DNA from: Cocleimonas flava
GTDB taxonomy: Bacteria; Pseudomonadota; Gammaproteobacteria; Thiotrichales; Thiotrichaceae
DNA length: 64,000 nt
Assembly: GCF_004339015.1 (NCBI RefSeq)
Contig: NZ_SMFQ01000004.1
Location: 966,469 to 1,030,468, forward strand
Direction of reading: 5' to 3'
Position 1 is the stretch's first letter. The number at the start of each line of letters is the position of its first letter. Under the pieces are notes generated by a model. It worked only from the letters and a program-made list of their open reading frames with translations. It was not told where the DNA came from and ran no database searches. Both the position numbers and the translations under genes were made by a program. Shown piece after piece: positions 18,732 through 27,310 of this stretch.

Positions 18732-20111
18732 TTAGAATATTTTTCCTGGATTGATAATCCCTTTAGGATCGAATATTTTTTTCACTGAAGCCATTAACTC
18801 CACTTCTTCTTTTGAACGTGAATATTTTAGGTAATTTTTCTTGATTATGCCTATGCCATGCTCCGCCGAAACACTACCGTTCATCTTTTTGGTTACTTCA
18901 AATATGTCTGGATTTACCTTTGAGCACTGTTCAAAAAATTCAGATACTTCCATCGAATCTGGCTTTAAAATATTCAAATGCAAATTACCGTCTCCGATAT
19001 GGCCGTACCAGAGCACTTTAAATTCGGAATAGTTCTGATTGACTGCTTGTTCCACCTTATCAAGATACTCTGGTACCTTTGAAATATTCACCGAAAGGTC
19101 ATTTTTATAAGGTGTGTAAGCTGAAATTGTTTCTGAGATATCTTCTCTTAGGCGCCATAAATCTTTTGCTTGTTGCAAGCTTTGACTCATAACTCCATCG
19201 ACCACCCAGCCCTCTTCTGCACAAGCCTCAAAGGCTTGTAAGGCGCTTTCTTCCTTACTTTCGTGATCAACTTCAAACTCAATTAAAGCGTAATACGGCG
19301 CTTCCGTATCAAACGGTCTGGCATAACCCTTATCATTTACCATCAACGATAATGTATCTTCAGAGAAAAATTCAAACGCACTCAACTCGATTGTATTCTG
19401 GAACGTTTCGAACACCTGCATCAATGCTGGAATGTCTGTCACACCAAGTACAAACACGGTTAAATTCTTTGGGATATTCGTCAAACGCATTGTCGCTTCA
19501 GTAATAAACCCTAGAGTTCCTTCTGCGCCAATAAACAAATGCCGGAAGTCGTAACCGGTCGCGTTTTTAACCAGACCATGATTCAAATCCAGAACCTCGC
19601 CAGCACCCGTCACAACTTTTAGTCCCAGCACCCAATTACGTGTCAGACCATAACGAACCACCTTGATACCACCCGCATTCGTAGAGATATTTCCACCCAA
19701 TTGACTGGAACCCGATGAACCAAAGTCGACCGGATAAAAAAGATTATTTTCTTCAGCAAAATTTTGTAATTGTTGAGTAATCACACCAGGCTGACAAACC
19801 ACGCTTCGATCTATCGAATTAAAATCCAGTATTTTATTCATCCGGTCAAACGACACGACAATCTCTTTATTCATCGCAACCGCGCCGCCACATAAGCCCG
19901 TCCTGCCGCCAGAAGGAACTAATGCAACACCCTCTTCATTGGCCATCTTGACCAAAGCTTGAACTTCTTCTGTAGAGGTAGGAAAAACGATTGCCAAGGG
20001 GTCAGGAGTATAAACCTGAGTCCAGTCTTTGCCGTAATTCTGTAACGAATCTTCGTCTGTTAACACTCTCTCTGGAGTGAAAATGTCGTTTAATTGTTGG
20101 AGTATATTCAC
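18732..20111 (-). CDS. FAD-linked oxidoreductase of the D-lactate/D-2-hydroxyglutarate dehydrogenase type
   Basis: The 459-residue protein has the vanillyl-alcohol-oxidase FAD fold. The PSGGRTGLCGGAV loop (about residues 65-77) and GGNISTNAGG (about 138) bind FAD, NATGYDFRHLFIGAEGTLG is the family's signature, and the C-terminal cap carries GHIGDGNLHLN and SAEHGIG, the substrate and metal region. It oxidises a D-2-hydroxy acid; lactate or 2-hydroxyglutarate are most likely. It is a second paralogue of GlcD in this window but has no GlcE or GlcF partner, so it works alone. It is transcribed singly. Confidence 0.85.
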   Translation of the reverse strand: MNILQQLNDIFTPERVLTDEDSLQNYGKDWTQVYTPDPLAIVFPTSTEEVQALVKMANEEGVALVPSGGRTGLCGGAVAMNKEIVVSFDRMNKILDFNSIDRSVVCQPGVITQQLQNFAEENNLFYPVDFGSSGSSQLGGNISTNAGGIKVVRYGLTRNWVLGLKVVTGAGEVLDLNHGLVKNATGYDFRHLFIGAEGTLGFITEATMRLTNIPKNLTVFVLGVTDIPALMQVFETFQNTIELSAFEFFSEDTLSLMVNDKGYARPFDTEAPYYALIEFEVDHESKEESALQAFEACAEEGWVVDGVMSQSLQQAKDLWRLREDISETISAYTPYKNDLSVNISKVPEYLDKVEQAVNQNYSEFKVLWYGHIGDGNLHLNILKPDSMEVSEFFEQCSKVNPDIFEVTKKMNGSVSAEHGIGIIKKNYLKYSRSKEEVELMASVKKIFDPKGIINPGKIF

Positions 20112-20197
20112 GTCTAACCTATTTGATTTTTTTACTAAATTTTATGTGATGTAATTGCTCTAAAAAATGGCTTATAGAGTAAGCCTGAAGAAGACAA

Positions 20198-20629
20198 TCA
20201 CACCCCCCTACTTATAGCCGTTTTTGTGACTTTAATAACAATTCCCTGGAGCCTCAATGCGACTAAAACGGCATCATGCTGGGATGTATTTAAATGAATA
20301 CAAAAAGCCCCTTTAAAGTAGCTATGCTGATCTAAATAACATTGATTGATATTCGGAATTTGCTTCAAGCCTTTGAATACTTTCTTAATCATTTCTGAGA
20401 CTGGGAAATCCAGAGAATCTACAAAATAGAGATTTCGGGTACTACTGACAAAATGGACTTTACCTTCTCGGAGTTTAACGAAAATAGTCCGATTATCTCT
20501 CAGCGAGGCAGCTAGTTGGGCAGTGACCCCCTGATTGCTTTTCGATGAATTCTCTAGGCTTTTGTCTAATTTTTTATCTAAAGGTAGCGTTTCAAAAACA
20601 CCCGTTTCGAGTAATCCATCTACTTTCAT
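20198..20629 (-). CDS. Hypothetical protein, 143 residues, C-terminus encoded by a dispersed element
   Basis: Not recognised. The start is taken as ATG 20629 because an AAGGA site lies 9 bases upstream, just after the stop of the 83-residue gene; starts further upstream would overlap that gene and lack a ribosome site. The product has no signal or membrane segment; its second half alternates strands and helices (IFVKLREGKVHFVSS, ALRLQGIVIKV). The last six codons, AISRGV, and the stop are written by copy D of the dispersed element. It forms a two-gene operon with the upstream 83-residue gene; the role is unknown. Confidence 0.6.
   Translation of the reverse strand: MKVDGLLETGVFETLPLDKKLDKSLENSSKSNQGVTAQLAASLRDNRTIFVKLREGKVHFVSSTRNLYFVDSLDFPVSEMIKKVFKGLKQIPNINQCYLDQHSYFKGAFCIHLNTSQHDAVLVALRLQGIVIKVTKTAISRGV
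20201..20225 (+). repeat. Dispersed element, copy D, overlapping the 3' end of a gene
   Basis: Exact core CACCCCCCTACTT followed by ATAGCCG and five T. Read on the minus strand it supplies the last codons of the 143-residue gene. Confidence 0.85.
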
Positions 20630-20642
20630 CGAAGATAATCCT

Positions 20643-20894
20643 TCAGCCCTTCTTCTCAACATCAATGACTCGCGTGATATCATTTTTGTCAATGGCGAGG
20701 TCTTTACGGATAGAAATATTTCTCAACATGACTTCCAGACAGATCTTATCGTCAAAAGATTCATCGGTTTCGTTATCGTATTTTTCTTTGATATGCGAAT
20801 ACATTTCGTACTCATTGGCTGTGAATTGACCTTTCACATCAGCACATTCAGACAGTAATTGTAATACGTGTTCGCGGTCTACCAATTCAGGCAT
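20643..20894 (-). CDS. Hypothetical acidic protein, 83 residues
   Basis: Not recognised. A small, acidic, helix-rich protein (DREHVLQLLSECADVKGQ; KEKYDNETDESFDD) without membrane segments. Its TGA is followed within 14 bases by the ATG of the 143-residue gene, whose ribosome site touches that stop, so the pair is likely co-translated. A dispersed element lies just upstream. The intact frame, ATG start and coupling support it as real. Confidence 0.55.
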   Translation of the reverse strand: MPELVDREHVLQLLSECADVKGQFTANEYEMYSHIKEKYDNETDESFDDKICLEVMLRNISIRKDLAIDKNDITRVIDVEKKG

Positions 20895-20940
20895 CTATTC
20901 AACAACCTCTAATTCATCCATTTGTGTAGAGTATAGAATA

Positions 20941-20969
20941 CACCCCCCTACTTACAGGCAGTTTTTTTT
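20941..20969 (+). repeat. Dispersed element, copy E
   Basis: Exact core CACCCCCCTACTT, then ACAGGCAG and eight T. It sits between the end of the leftward tgpA operon and the next leftward gene, reading opposite to both. Confidence 0.85.
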
Positions 20970-20997
20970 AACAATTGATTAGATAAAATTTAATCTA

Positions 20998-23022
20998 TTA
21001 ACGATTGAGTTTTTTCAGCAACGATTTCATGTCATCAATATACGATTGATGCTTGCTTTGAATGGAAGGATCGTAACAAACGGAAGAATAAGCTTGAGAA
21101 AAGTGATTTATCTCTCCAGCTAAATCGGGCAATTCCTGCATGGCGAATCGACGAAACGTTTCAGGGGTTTGAGAGATGTCTCTAGTCACGCCTTTTTTAG
21201 CCATCAAATCGCAAAAGCGTCGATACAGCTGATGTTCTTCCGCTTCTGTTTCACGCTTGCGAGCCAAGCCAAGGAACATAACCCACAGCAAAATAATACC
21301 TGCGAAGAGACCTCCGACGATTAAGCCTATCTTCTGCACTGACAGTTCGCCAAACATCTTTTTCAGGAAGTTTTGTTGGGCGTTTTTATCGTAACCTAAT
21401 ACATGTCGACGCCACGCATATTGGGCAGAATCTATTTTTTCACGAATGCCATCCAGCCATTTGATTTTAGACATGGAGAGAAAGTTATCTTCCAGAAAAC
21501 TCCCTTCACTTTCCATCGCCGTCTCAAGATTTTGTTCTATTCTTGAAGGTGCAACCATGGCGGTCGGATCAAACCTCACCCAACCCTGGCCTTCTAACCA
21601 GACTTCAGTCCAGGCATGCGCATCAAATTGATGTACCGCCAGAAATTGCCCTTGCTCATTCCATTTACCACCTTGATAGCCCGTAACAACACGTGCTGGA
21701 ATTCCCGCTGCGCGCATCATAAAGACAAAGCTGCCAGCATAGTGCGCACAAAAACCTCTTTTACTGTCGATTAAGAAGTCATCAATTGAATTTTCACTGC
21801 CTAATGTTGGTGGTCTTAAGGTGTAAAAATACTGGTCTTGTCTAAAACGATCTAAAACGCGATTTATATATTCTTGATTACTTGCAGACGAAGCCATTAA
21901 TTGATCTGCCAAGAAACGACTTTTCTGATTGCCATTCTCTGGAAGTTGCAAGGCTAAATCACGATCATAATCCGATAATTCGACTTCTCGTAACGAATTA
22001 GGATAACTAGTGAGTTTCAGCAGTTTAGGCTCATTGATATCACGATAGGAAATAATGCGAAAATCTCCGCCCAAAAAGGCACGACCTTTCACCTCTAAAA
22101 CGGGCGTTAACGCAAATAACCAGGGTTGCCCAGATTTTTCATAAATCACTTCATACTCAACGCTGTCACCGCGTTTTACAATACTCTCTGCCACTTGTTT
22201 TTCAGACAGTCGATCATTACCAATTTTGATGCCTTTCCCATTGGGAATATCTGATTGCGTCCAGGTTTTCCCATCAAAGTGCTGTAACACCAAACCGCGC
22301 CAGTACAACTCATTCTGACCAGGTCGCTTACCCTCAAATTTAACGCTAAAAGCAAGATCATCAGACTGACTCAATTCTGCGATATCGCCAGGAGTCATGC
22401 TGTCAGAGATGCCTGTTTTAGCATGCCCACTTGTTTGTGGTACTTTCCAGAAAGGTTCGAAGCGAGGCGCAAAAAAGAAAAACAAAAGCATTAACGGCAA
22501 ACACAGCAATAACATCATCGATGACAATCGAAGATTTGGCAAAATGGCATAACTTTTAGATTGTTGAATCGCAATCAATGCCCCCGTCAGCACTGTCATT
22601 GAAAGCACACCGTAGAGTGCTATCAGCATCGACTGGTTATACAGAAACAACACGCCAATCAGAACAAATCCGGTTAAGATCACCACCATACCATCGCGAC
22701 GCTGAATCACTTCCAGCGCTTTATAGGCAAAGCCAAGCATTAGCAACGAAGCCATCATATCCAGAGACACTACTTTAACGCCACTGGCTGCGAGCGCCCC
22801 TAATCCAAGCAAACCGATAATGATCTTAATAAGATTACCGGGTTGCGCGTTATGCCCTTGCATCACCCTGATTCGCCAAACAGCGGAAAATATGAGTATT
22901 GGCAATAACCAGATGGGTAAATAGAAAATCAATGGCAGCATCACCACGATTTGTGCGGCGAGCAACCACAGCATCCCTGAATAGGTAATTAGTTTGTCTT
23001 GAGGAAAACCTTTCTCAAACAT
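20998..23022 (-). CDS. tgpA: TgpA-family membrane transglutaminase (DUF3488/transglutaminase core/DUF4129)
   Basis: The 674-residue protein has about six N-terminal membrane helices (to about residue 190), a periplasmic linker, a transglutaminase-like core (about 420-495) and one more membrane helix near 565, followed by a cytoplasmic tail. The catalytic triad is visible as GFCAHYAGSF (Cys), HAWTEVW (His) and RFDPT (Asp). In Pseudomonas aeruginosa TgpA is essential and acts on the cell envelope, substrate unknown. It is the last gene of a moxR-DUF58-tgpA operon, the usual arrangement; only five bases separate it from the DUF58 gene. Confidence 0.9.
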   Translation of the reverse strand: MFEKGFPQDKLITYSGMLWLLAAQIVVMLPLIFYLPIWLLPILIFSAVWRIRVMQGHNAQPGNLIKIIIGLLGLGALAASGVKVVSLDMMASLLMLGFAYKALEVIQRRDGMVVILTGFVLIGVLFLYNQSMLIALYGVLSMTVLTGALIAIQQSKSYAILPNLRLSSMMLLLCLPLMLLFFFFAPRFEPFWKVPQTSGHAKTGISDSMTPGDIAELSQSDDLAFSVKFEGKRPGQNELYWRGLVLQHFDGKTWTQSDIPNGKGIKIGNDRLSEKQVAESIVKRGDSVEYEVIYEKSGQPWLFALTPVLEVKGRAFLGGDFRIISYRDINEPKLLKLTSYPNSLREVELSDYDRDLALQLPENGNQKSRFLADQLMASSASNQEYINRVLDRFRQDQYFYTLRPPTLGSENSIDDFLIDSKRGFCAHYAGSFVFMMRAAGIPARVVTGYQGGKWNEQGQFLAVHQFDAHAWTEVWLEGQGWVRFDPTAMVAPSRIEQNLETAMESEGSFLEDNFLSMSKIKWLDGIREKIDSAQYAWRRHVLGYDKNAQQNFLKKMFGELSVQKIGLIVGGLFAGIILLWVMFLGLARKRETEAEEHQLYRRFCDLMAKKGVTRDISQTPETFRRFAMQELPDLAGEINHFSQAYSSVCYDPSIQSKHQSYIDDMKSLLKKLNR

Positions 23023-23027
23023 TCCGC

Positions 23028-24164
23028 TTAACTCCCTATCCCATCAGTGCTTACCTGAGTCTGAGCATCAGAATGATCACCCTCACCAAACAGAGCTAAC
23101 GCTGTTAAGCAGGTATTTCGATGCGCTTCACCGCTTGCTGGCTGAATCGTTCTGCCCGGAATTTTTAGGCCATACACCTGTTGTTCCTGATGATATTGCA
23201 ACACCTTTGCGCACAAGTGAGAAAGCTTAATCTCGGTTCCTGAAATTGATAGAGCATCCCAATCTAGCCAAAGATCGTGGCTCGCATAATCGACAAAGGT
23301 CTTGGTCTGTACCTTGCCAGTTTTCGCATAAGCTCCCCAATGGATGTGTCGTGGCGAATCTCCCGCCTGATAATCACGGATACCAGAGAAGTCTGTCGTT
23401 CCGCGAGGAATTTCCATTCCCTGATCAGCCTCTTCATCCAGACTATCGCCCTTGTCTTCGCTTTCCTGAAGCAAAGGCGCGGGGTAAACAATGCTATTCA
23501 TATTGAGCAATGCGTATGACCAGCCTTTTATTAAACCAAGCGGATAGCTGGTAAAAATGCTTAATTTTTCTGGCTTAAAGCGCCCTCGATGCTTTGTACT
23601 ATGAGACAGTTTGATATGGATGGTGTGGTTATCATGTAAATTAACCGTCGCGACATCCTGATTTTTCCAGCCGATAAATATTGCTGACTTTTTTTGTTGT
23701 TTAGGACAGGATACTTCTAATTCGAAAACAGCCTTTTCCCCAGCAAAACAGGGACTTGCCTGAACAGCCCTAAGCGTTAAACCAGAGAGGTTTCGATAGG
23801 TAAAAAAGATCGAAATGACAATGAGTGCTAGTAACCAAAAACTCAATGCGTAAATTAAGGTGCTCTGAAAATTCACGCCCATTAGAAATAATAACCCGAT
23901 AGCTATTAGCAAGGCGCCACTGGTTCCGGTGAGAAAAACAAAAATACGTTTGAGGTCCAGTGTCATTTGGCGTGTTTCAGGAAAGCGTTTTTCCATCCAC
24001 TGCGGCAACTTCTGATTACTTTCTTCTTCAGACTTTGGCTTAGCTTTTTTCTTAGATCCGAAGTTCTTAGAGCCAAAGCTCTTAGACACAGAATTCTTAG
24101 ACTCAGAGCTCTTAGACCCAAGCTTAAATTTGGAGAGTTTGAAGTTGCCAAGAGAGCTATTCAT
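23028..24164 (-). CDS. DUF58 protein (von Willebrand-A-like), MoxR partner
   Basis: The 378-residue product has two membrane helices (about residues 78-115) and a DUF58 core marked by GTTDFSGIRDYQAGDSPRHI with the following WGAYAKTG. MoxR ATPases and DUF58 proteins act together, probably as chaperone-like assembly factors. The N-terminal 40 residues are a low-complexity Ser/Lys/Phe/Gly tract encoded by a 15-base tandem repeat and are not part of the family. It sits between moxR and tgpA with short spacing. The repeated tail is probably cytoplasmic and variable. Confidence 0.85.
   Translation of the reverse strand: MNSSLGNFKLSKFKLGSKSSESKNSVSKSFGSKNFGSKKKAKPKSEEESNQKLPQWMEKRFPETRQMTLDLKRIFVFLTGTSGALLIAIGLLFLMGVNFQSTLIYALSFWLLALIVISIFFTYRNLSGLTLRAVQASPCFAGEKAVFELEVSCPKQQKKSAIFIGWKNQDVATVNLHDNHTIHIKLSHSTKHRGRFKPEKLSIFTSYPLGLIKGWSYALLNMNSIVYPAPLLQESEDKGDSLDEEADQGMEIPRGTTDFSGIRDYQAGDSPRHIHWGAYAKTGKVQTKTFVDYASHDLWLDWDALSISGTEIKLSHLCAKVLQYHQEQQVYGLKIPGRTIQPASGEAHRNTCLTALALFGEGDHSDAQTQVSTDGIGS
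24049..24123 (-). repeat. 15-base tandem repeat in the DUF58 gene
   Basis: Five consecutive imperfect 15-base units, each based on TTCTTAGANCCNAAG on the plus strand, encode a repeated five-residue SK(S/N)FG-like pattern at the protein's N-terminus. The unit is a multiple of three, so copy-number change would not break the frame. Confidence 0.8.
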
Positions 24165-24200
24165 TATTATTTATGTCAGTAGAAAATTGACAGATGCCAA

Positions 24201-25196
24201 TTAAGCGACTGCTGCCACTCCACCACCGACACTATCTACCGAATGCAAGATATGACGCGCCAACTGATCACCCTGGGTTTCAGTTTTACCCACAATGCGA
24301 TGTCCAACAACAGAGACAAATACCGCTTGCACATCCTCGGGCAACACATAATCTCGGCCTTGTAATAAAGCCCACGCTTGTGAAGACTTTACTAAAGCAA
24401 TCGCGCCACGTGGTGACAAGCCCAGATGACATAATTCATCCTGACGTGTTTGCGCTATTAAACGCTGAACGTAATCCAGTAAGGTATCTGATACTTTGAT
24501 TTCAGGAACGAGTTGCTGAATTTGTAATAAGCTCTCTTTGCTTAAAACCTGTTTTACTTGATCCAGCGAAGCTCTACCTTTCTTGCCCGTTAAAATTTCT
24601 CTCTCAATCGCAGGATCAGGATATCCCAATGAAATACGTAATAAAAAACGGTCCAGTTGAGATTCAGGCAATGGAAACGTACCCGATTGACTTTGCGGGT
24701 TTTGAGTAGCAATCACGAAAAAAGGCTTCGGCAAATCATGCGTTTCCCCATCAACACTCACCTGACCTTCTTCCATCGCCTCTAGCAAAGCACTTTGTGC
24801 TTTAGGTGTCGCTCTATTAAGCTCATCCGCCAAAAATATCGAACTAAAAATTGGGCCTCGATGAAAACTAAATGATGAGGTCTGCGCATTAAAAACCGAC
24901 GCACCAATAAGGTCAGCAGGTAATAGATCACTAGTGAACTGGACACGGTTATAATCAAGCCCCAAGACTTTATATAGCGCATGTGCCAATGTGGTTTTGC
25001 CCATACCCGGCAAGTCCTCAACCAGCAAATGACCATTGGCTAAAATAGAAGTAAAAGCGAGCTGTACTTGCTGCTCTTTTCCCAAGATAACCTTATTTAA
25101 TTTTGTAAGACTGGAACTGATTTCGTGATGTAGTTGTGTATTCAAAGCGCCCACTTTCCCCAACTTATTGTGATTATTTATAGAGTTTCTGACCAA
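24201..25196 (-). CDS. MoxR-family AAA+ ATPase
   Basis: The 331-residue ATPase has Walker A in LPGMGKTTLA (about residues 62-71), Walker B as IFLADELNRA, the sensor region VIATQNP and the lid signature LSPRGAIAL. MoxR proteins work with DUF58/VWA partners on protein or metal-cofactor assembly. It heads the operon moxR-DUF58-tgpA. It diverges from umuD across a 290-base region that contains copy F of the dispersed element. The first 25 residues are a weakly conserved extension. Confidence 0.9.
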   Translation of the reverse strand: MVRNSINNHNKLGKVGALNTQLHHEISSSLTKLNKVILGKEQQVQLAFTSILANGHLLVEDLPGMGKTTLAHALYKVLGLDYNRVQFTSDLLPADLIGASVFNAQTSSFSFHRGPIFSSIFLADELNRATPKAQSALLEAMEEGQVSVDGETHDLPKPFFVIATQNPQSQSGTFPLPESQLDRFLLRISLGYPDPAIEREILTGKKGRASLDQVKQVLSKESLLQIQQLVPEIKVSDTLLDYVQRLIAQTRQDELCHLGLSPRGAIALVKSSQAWALLQGRDYVLPEDVQAVFVSVVGHRIVGKTETQGDQLARHILHSVDSVGGGVAAVA

Positions 25197-25271
25197 GTGT
25201 ACGTTGGATTATCAATAATCGCGAAAAAATACGATGAAGTGTAATGTTTGATTTCATGCGATATTCATAGT

Positions 25272-25298
25272 CACCCCCCTACTTTGGGGCGTTTTTTT
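25272..25298 (+). repeat. Dispersed element, copy F
   Basis: Exact core CACCCCCCTACTT then TGGGGCG and seven T; CCCC and GGGG could pair. It lies in the divergent moxR/umuD gap, where no gene reads into it from the left, so a terminator role is not indicated. Confidence 0.85.
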
Positions 25299-25438
25299 AA
25301 AGTACGTTTATTCTGTTTAGAGTAGACAGAACTCAATTACATACTTGTTTCACTGTGACTGTCACTACACGCCAATAAAGTCTCGCTAGCGTTTCTGCTT
25401 AGTCCTTTTCTTCTGAAAACAAATCCCAGTACACTTAT

Positions 25439-25453
25439 GTTCGCTTTTTGTTC
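25439..25453 (+). promoter_or_regulatory. Candidate SOS operator, direct repeat GTTC-N7-GTTC
   Basis: GTTC, seven bases and GTTC occur 37 bases before the umuD ATG. This is the spacing of the LexA box described for alphaproteobacteria, not the CTGT-N8-ACAG palindrome usual in gammaproteobacteria; I see no canonical palindrome in this gap. The position before umuDC makes an SOS role plausible. The repeat is embedded in a longer TTCGCTTTTTG duplication, so chance is possible. Confidence 0.4.
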
Positions 25454-25489
25454 GCTTTTTATTTATTTTCTGCTAAGCTTATTTTTACT

Positions 25490-25921
25490 ATGACAAACGA
25501 AATAATAGAAATAAAGCGATTAAGCCCATCTGCCAAACCTGTATTGATTCCGCTCTATGGCAATAAAGTACGCGCCGGTTTTGCCTCGCCCGCCGATGAT
25601 TTTATCGAGGAATACCTGGACCTCAATAAACTACTCATCAAACATCAGGAGGCAACATTTTTTGTGCGTGTTGTTGGGCGTTCGATGGTTAACGTCGGTA
25701 TTTACCCGAATGATATTTTGATCGTTGATCGCTCTCTTGAAGCATCCAATAGGGATATTATCATCGCGGTGGTTGATGGCGAAACCACGGTGAAACGCCT
25801 CATTACCAACCACCCCAATGGCATTTTATTAAAAGCGGAAAGTAAGCATCATAAAGACATTCCCGTGCATGGAGAGCTGCATGTGTGGGGCGTGGTCACC
25901 GCGACTATTCATCAATATTAG
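25490..25921 (+). CDS. umuD: UmuD-like SOS mutagenesis protein (S24 autopeptidase)
   Basis: I start at ATG 25490 (143 residues); the frame extends upstream only through non-conserved codons from a TTG. The LexA/UmuD fold is clear: an Ala29-Gly30 cleavage site in RAGFASPADD, the catalytic Ser65 in GRSMVNVGI and Lys102 in GETTVKRL, 37 residues apart as in E. coli UmuD. After RecA-stimulated self-cleavage, UmuD' joins UmuC to form polymerase V. umuC follows 12 bases later. A candidate SOS operator precedes it. No good ribosome site is seen before this ATG. Confidence 0.9.
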   Translation: MTNEIIEIKRLSPSAKPVLIPLYGNKVRAGFASPADDFIEEYLDLNKLLIKHQEATFFVRVVGRSMVNVGIYPNDILIVDRSLEASNRDIIIAVVDGETTVKRLITNHPNGILLKAESKHHKDIPVHGELHVWGVVTATIHQY

Positions 25922-25933
25922 TCCGTATAAATC

Positions 25934-27187
25934 ATGTTTGCTATTGTCGACTGCAATAACTTTTATGCCTCCTGCGAGCGATTGTTCAGGCCAGAATTAG
26001 AAGGCCAACCGATTGTAGTGTTATCAAATAATGATGGCTGTGTAATTGCCCGAAGCAACGAGGCAAAGGCGCTGGGTATTCCCATGGGTGCACCCGAATT
26101 TAAATTTCGACAAGAAATGAAGCAGAAAGGTATTCATGTATTTTCCTCTAACTACCCACTTTACGGTGATTTATCCGCACGCGTTATGAGCGTATTGGAA
26201 TACCTGTCACCCAATATCGAAATCTACTCAATCGATGAAGCCTTTGCCGATATGCGTGGTTTTAATCATTTCGATTTAAACACTCACGGTTTGGAGGTTA
26301 GAGAGAAAATACTCAAATGGATCGGAATGCCAGTATCGATTGGTTTTGGTAGCACCAAAACGCTGTCGAAGATTGCCAATCGCGTAGCAAAAAAAACGCC
26401 TAAAAGTGGGGGGGTGTTCGTTTTTGATAGCCAGCAACAAATAGACAATGTACTTAAAAAAATAGCCATTGGTGATGTCTGGGGCATAGGACGAAAATGG
26501 TCGATGAGTCTCCAGCATTGTGGTATTCATTCTGCGTACGATTTGGCACAAGCAGATAGCACCTGGATCCGGCGCAAATACAGTGTGGTTATGCAGCGCA
26601 CGCAACGTGAACTAAACGGCGAAAATTGCATTTCTATCGAGGAACTACCGGAAAAGAAACAGCTACTCGTTTCTCGTAGCTTTAAAAACAAAATCACCAA
26701 CTATCAACTGTTACGCTCGCTAATCTCCGGCTATGTCGCCAGAGCCTGTGAAAAGCTGAGAAAACAACACAGCGTGGCCAGCAGCATTCAGGTATTCATT
26801 CGCACCAGCCCGTTCAATGATAGCCCGAAATACAGCAATGCAGGAACTGTAAGCCTAAACCAATACTCTGCAGACACTGCCACGTTTATCAAGATGGCAA
26901 CCTACATTCTGGAGAATATTTACAAAGACGGATACGAATATCAAAAAGGGGGCATCATGATTCTAGACATAATCCCCGACAGCAAACAGCAACTGTGTTT
27001 ATTCCAACCCGAAAAATACGATAGCAACGCACGCCAGCGCATGAAACTCATGGATCATGTGAACAATAAATATGGCAGGCAAACCTTAAGGCTAGGATCT
27101 GAAAGCAAGAAGCGCTGGTATATGAATCAGAATCTATTATCCCCGAAGTACACGACAAGCTGGAATGATATTTTAAGGGTTAAGTAA
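25934..27187 (+). CDS. umuC: UmuC, catalytic subunit of DNA polymerase V
   Basis: The 417-residue Y-family polymerase starts MFAIVDCNNFYASCERLF, the catalytic Asp and steric-gate region, and has the second acidic site SIDEAFADM (about residue 100). The helix-hairpin-helix part GDVWGIGRKW follows, then a little-finger domain and the UmuC C-terminal region. It performs error-prone translesion synthesis during the SOS response with UmuD'. Copy G of the dispersed element is inside the frame (KSGGVFVF) at a position where the family has a conserved Gly-Gly. It overlaps nothing and ends at a hairpin shared with rnk. Confidence 0.95.
   Translation: MFAIVDCNNFYASCERLFRPELEGQPIVVLSNNDGCVIARSNEAKALGIPMGAPEFKFRQEMKQKGIHVFSSNYPLYGDLSARVMSVLEYLSPNIEIYSIDEAFADMRGFNHFDLNTHGLEVREKILKWIGMPVSIGFGSTKTLSKIANRVAKKTPKSGGVFVFDSQQQIDNVLKKIAIGDVWGIGRKWSMSLQHCGIHSAYDLAQADSTWIRRKYSVVMQRTQRELNGENCISIEELPEKKQLLVSRSFKNKITNYQLLRSLISGYVARACEKLRKQHSVASSIQVFIRTSPFNDSPKYSNAGTVSLNQYSADTATFIKMATYILENIYKDGYEYQKGGIMILDIIPDSKQQLCLFQPEKYDSNARQRMKLMDHVNNKYGRQTLRLGSESKKRWYMNQNLLSPKYTTSWNDILRVK
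26389..26416 (-). repeat. Dispersed element, copy G, inside umuC
   Basis: Eight A, then CGCCTAA and the core AAGTGGGGGGGTG. It is the same one-base variant as the copies inside midA and the deacetylase gene, and its position keeps the umuC frame open. Confidence 0.75.
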
Positions 27188-27253
27188 GATTTAGGTGATG
27201 GTTAAATGAATAATTTAGGTGAGTACTAATAAAAGCATGCTATTAGAGAAATC

Positions 27254-27284
27254 ATCGCAGTGATTCAAGGTGAATCACTGCGAT
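27254..27284. other. Perfect 13-bp hairpin between convergent umuC and rnk
   Basis: ATCGCAGTGATTC and its exact complement are separated by five bases. No T-tract follows on either strand, so it is not a classical intrinsic terminator, but its position between convergent 3' ends suggests a termination or mRNA-stabilising role. Confidence 0.6.
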
Positions 27285-27310
27285 CAGACACGCACGTTTA
27301 ACCGTATTGG

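Noticed and set aside
25313..25329. CTGT...ACAG resembling a canonical LexA box upstream of umuD
   Set aside because: The spacer is nine bases, not eight, so it does not fit the gammaproteobacterial operator.
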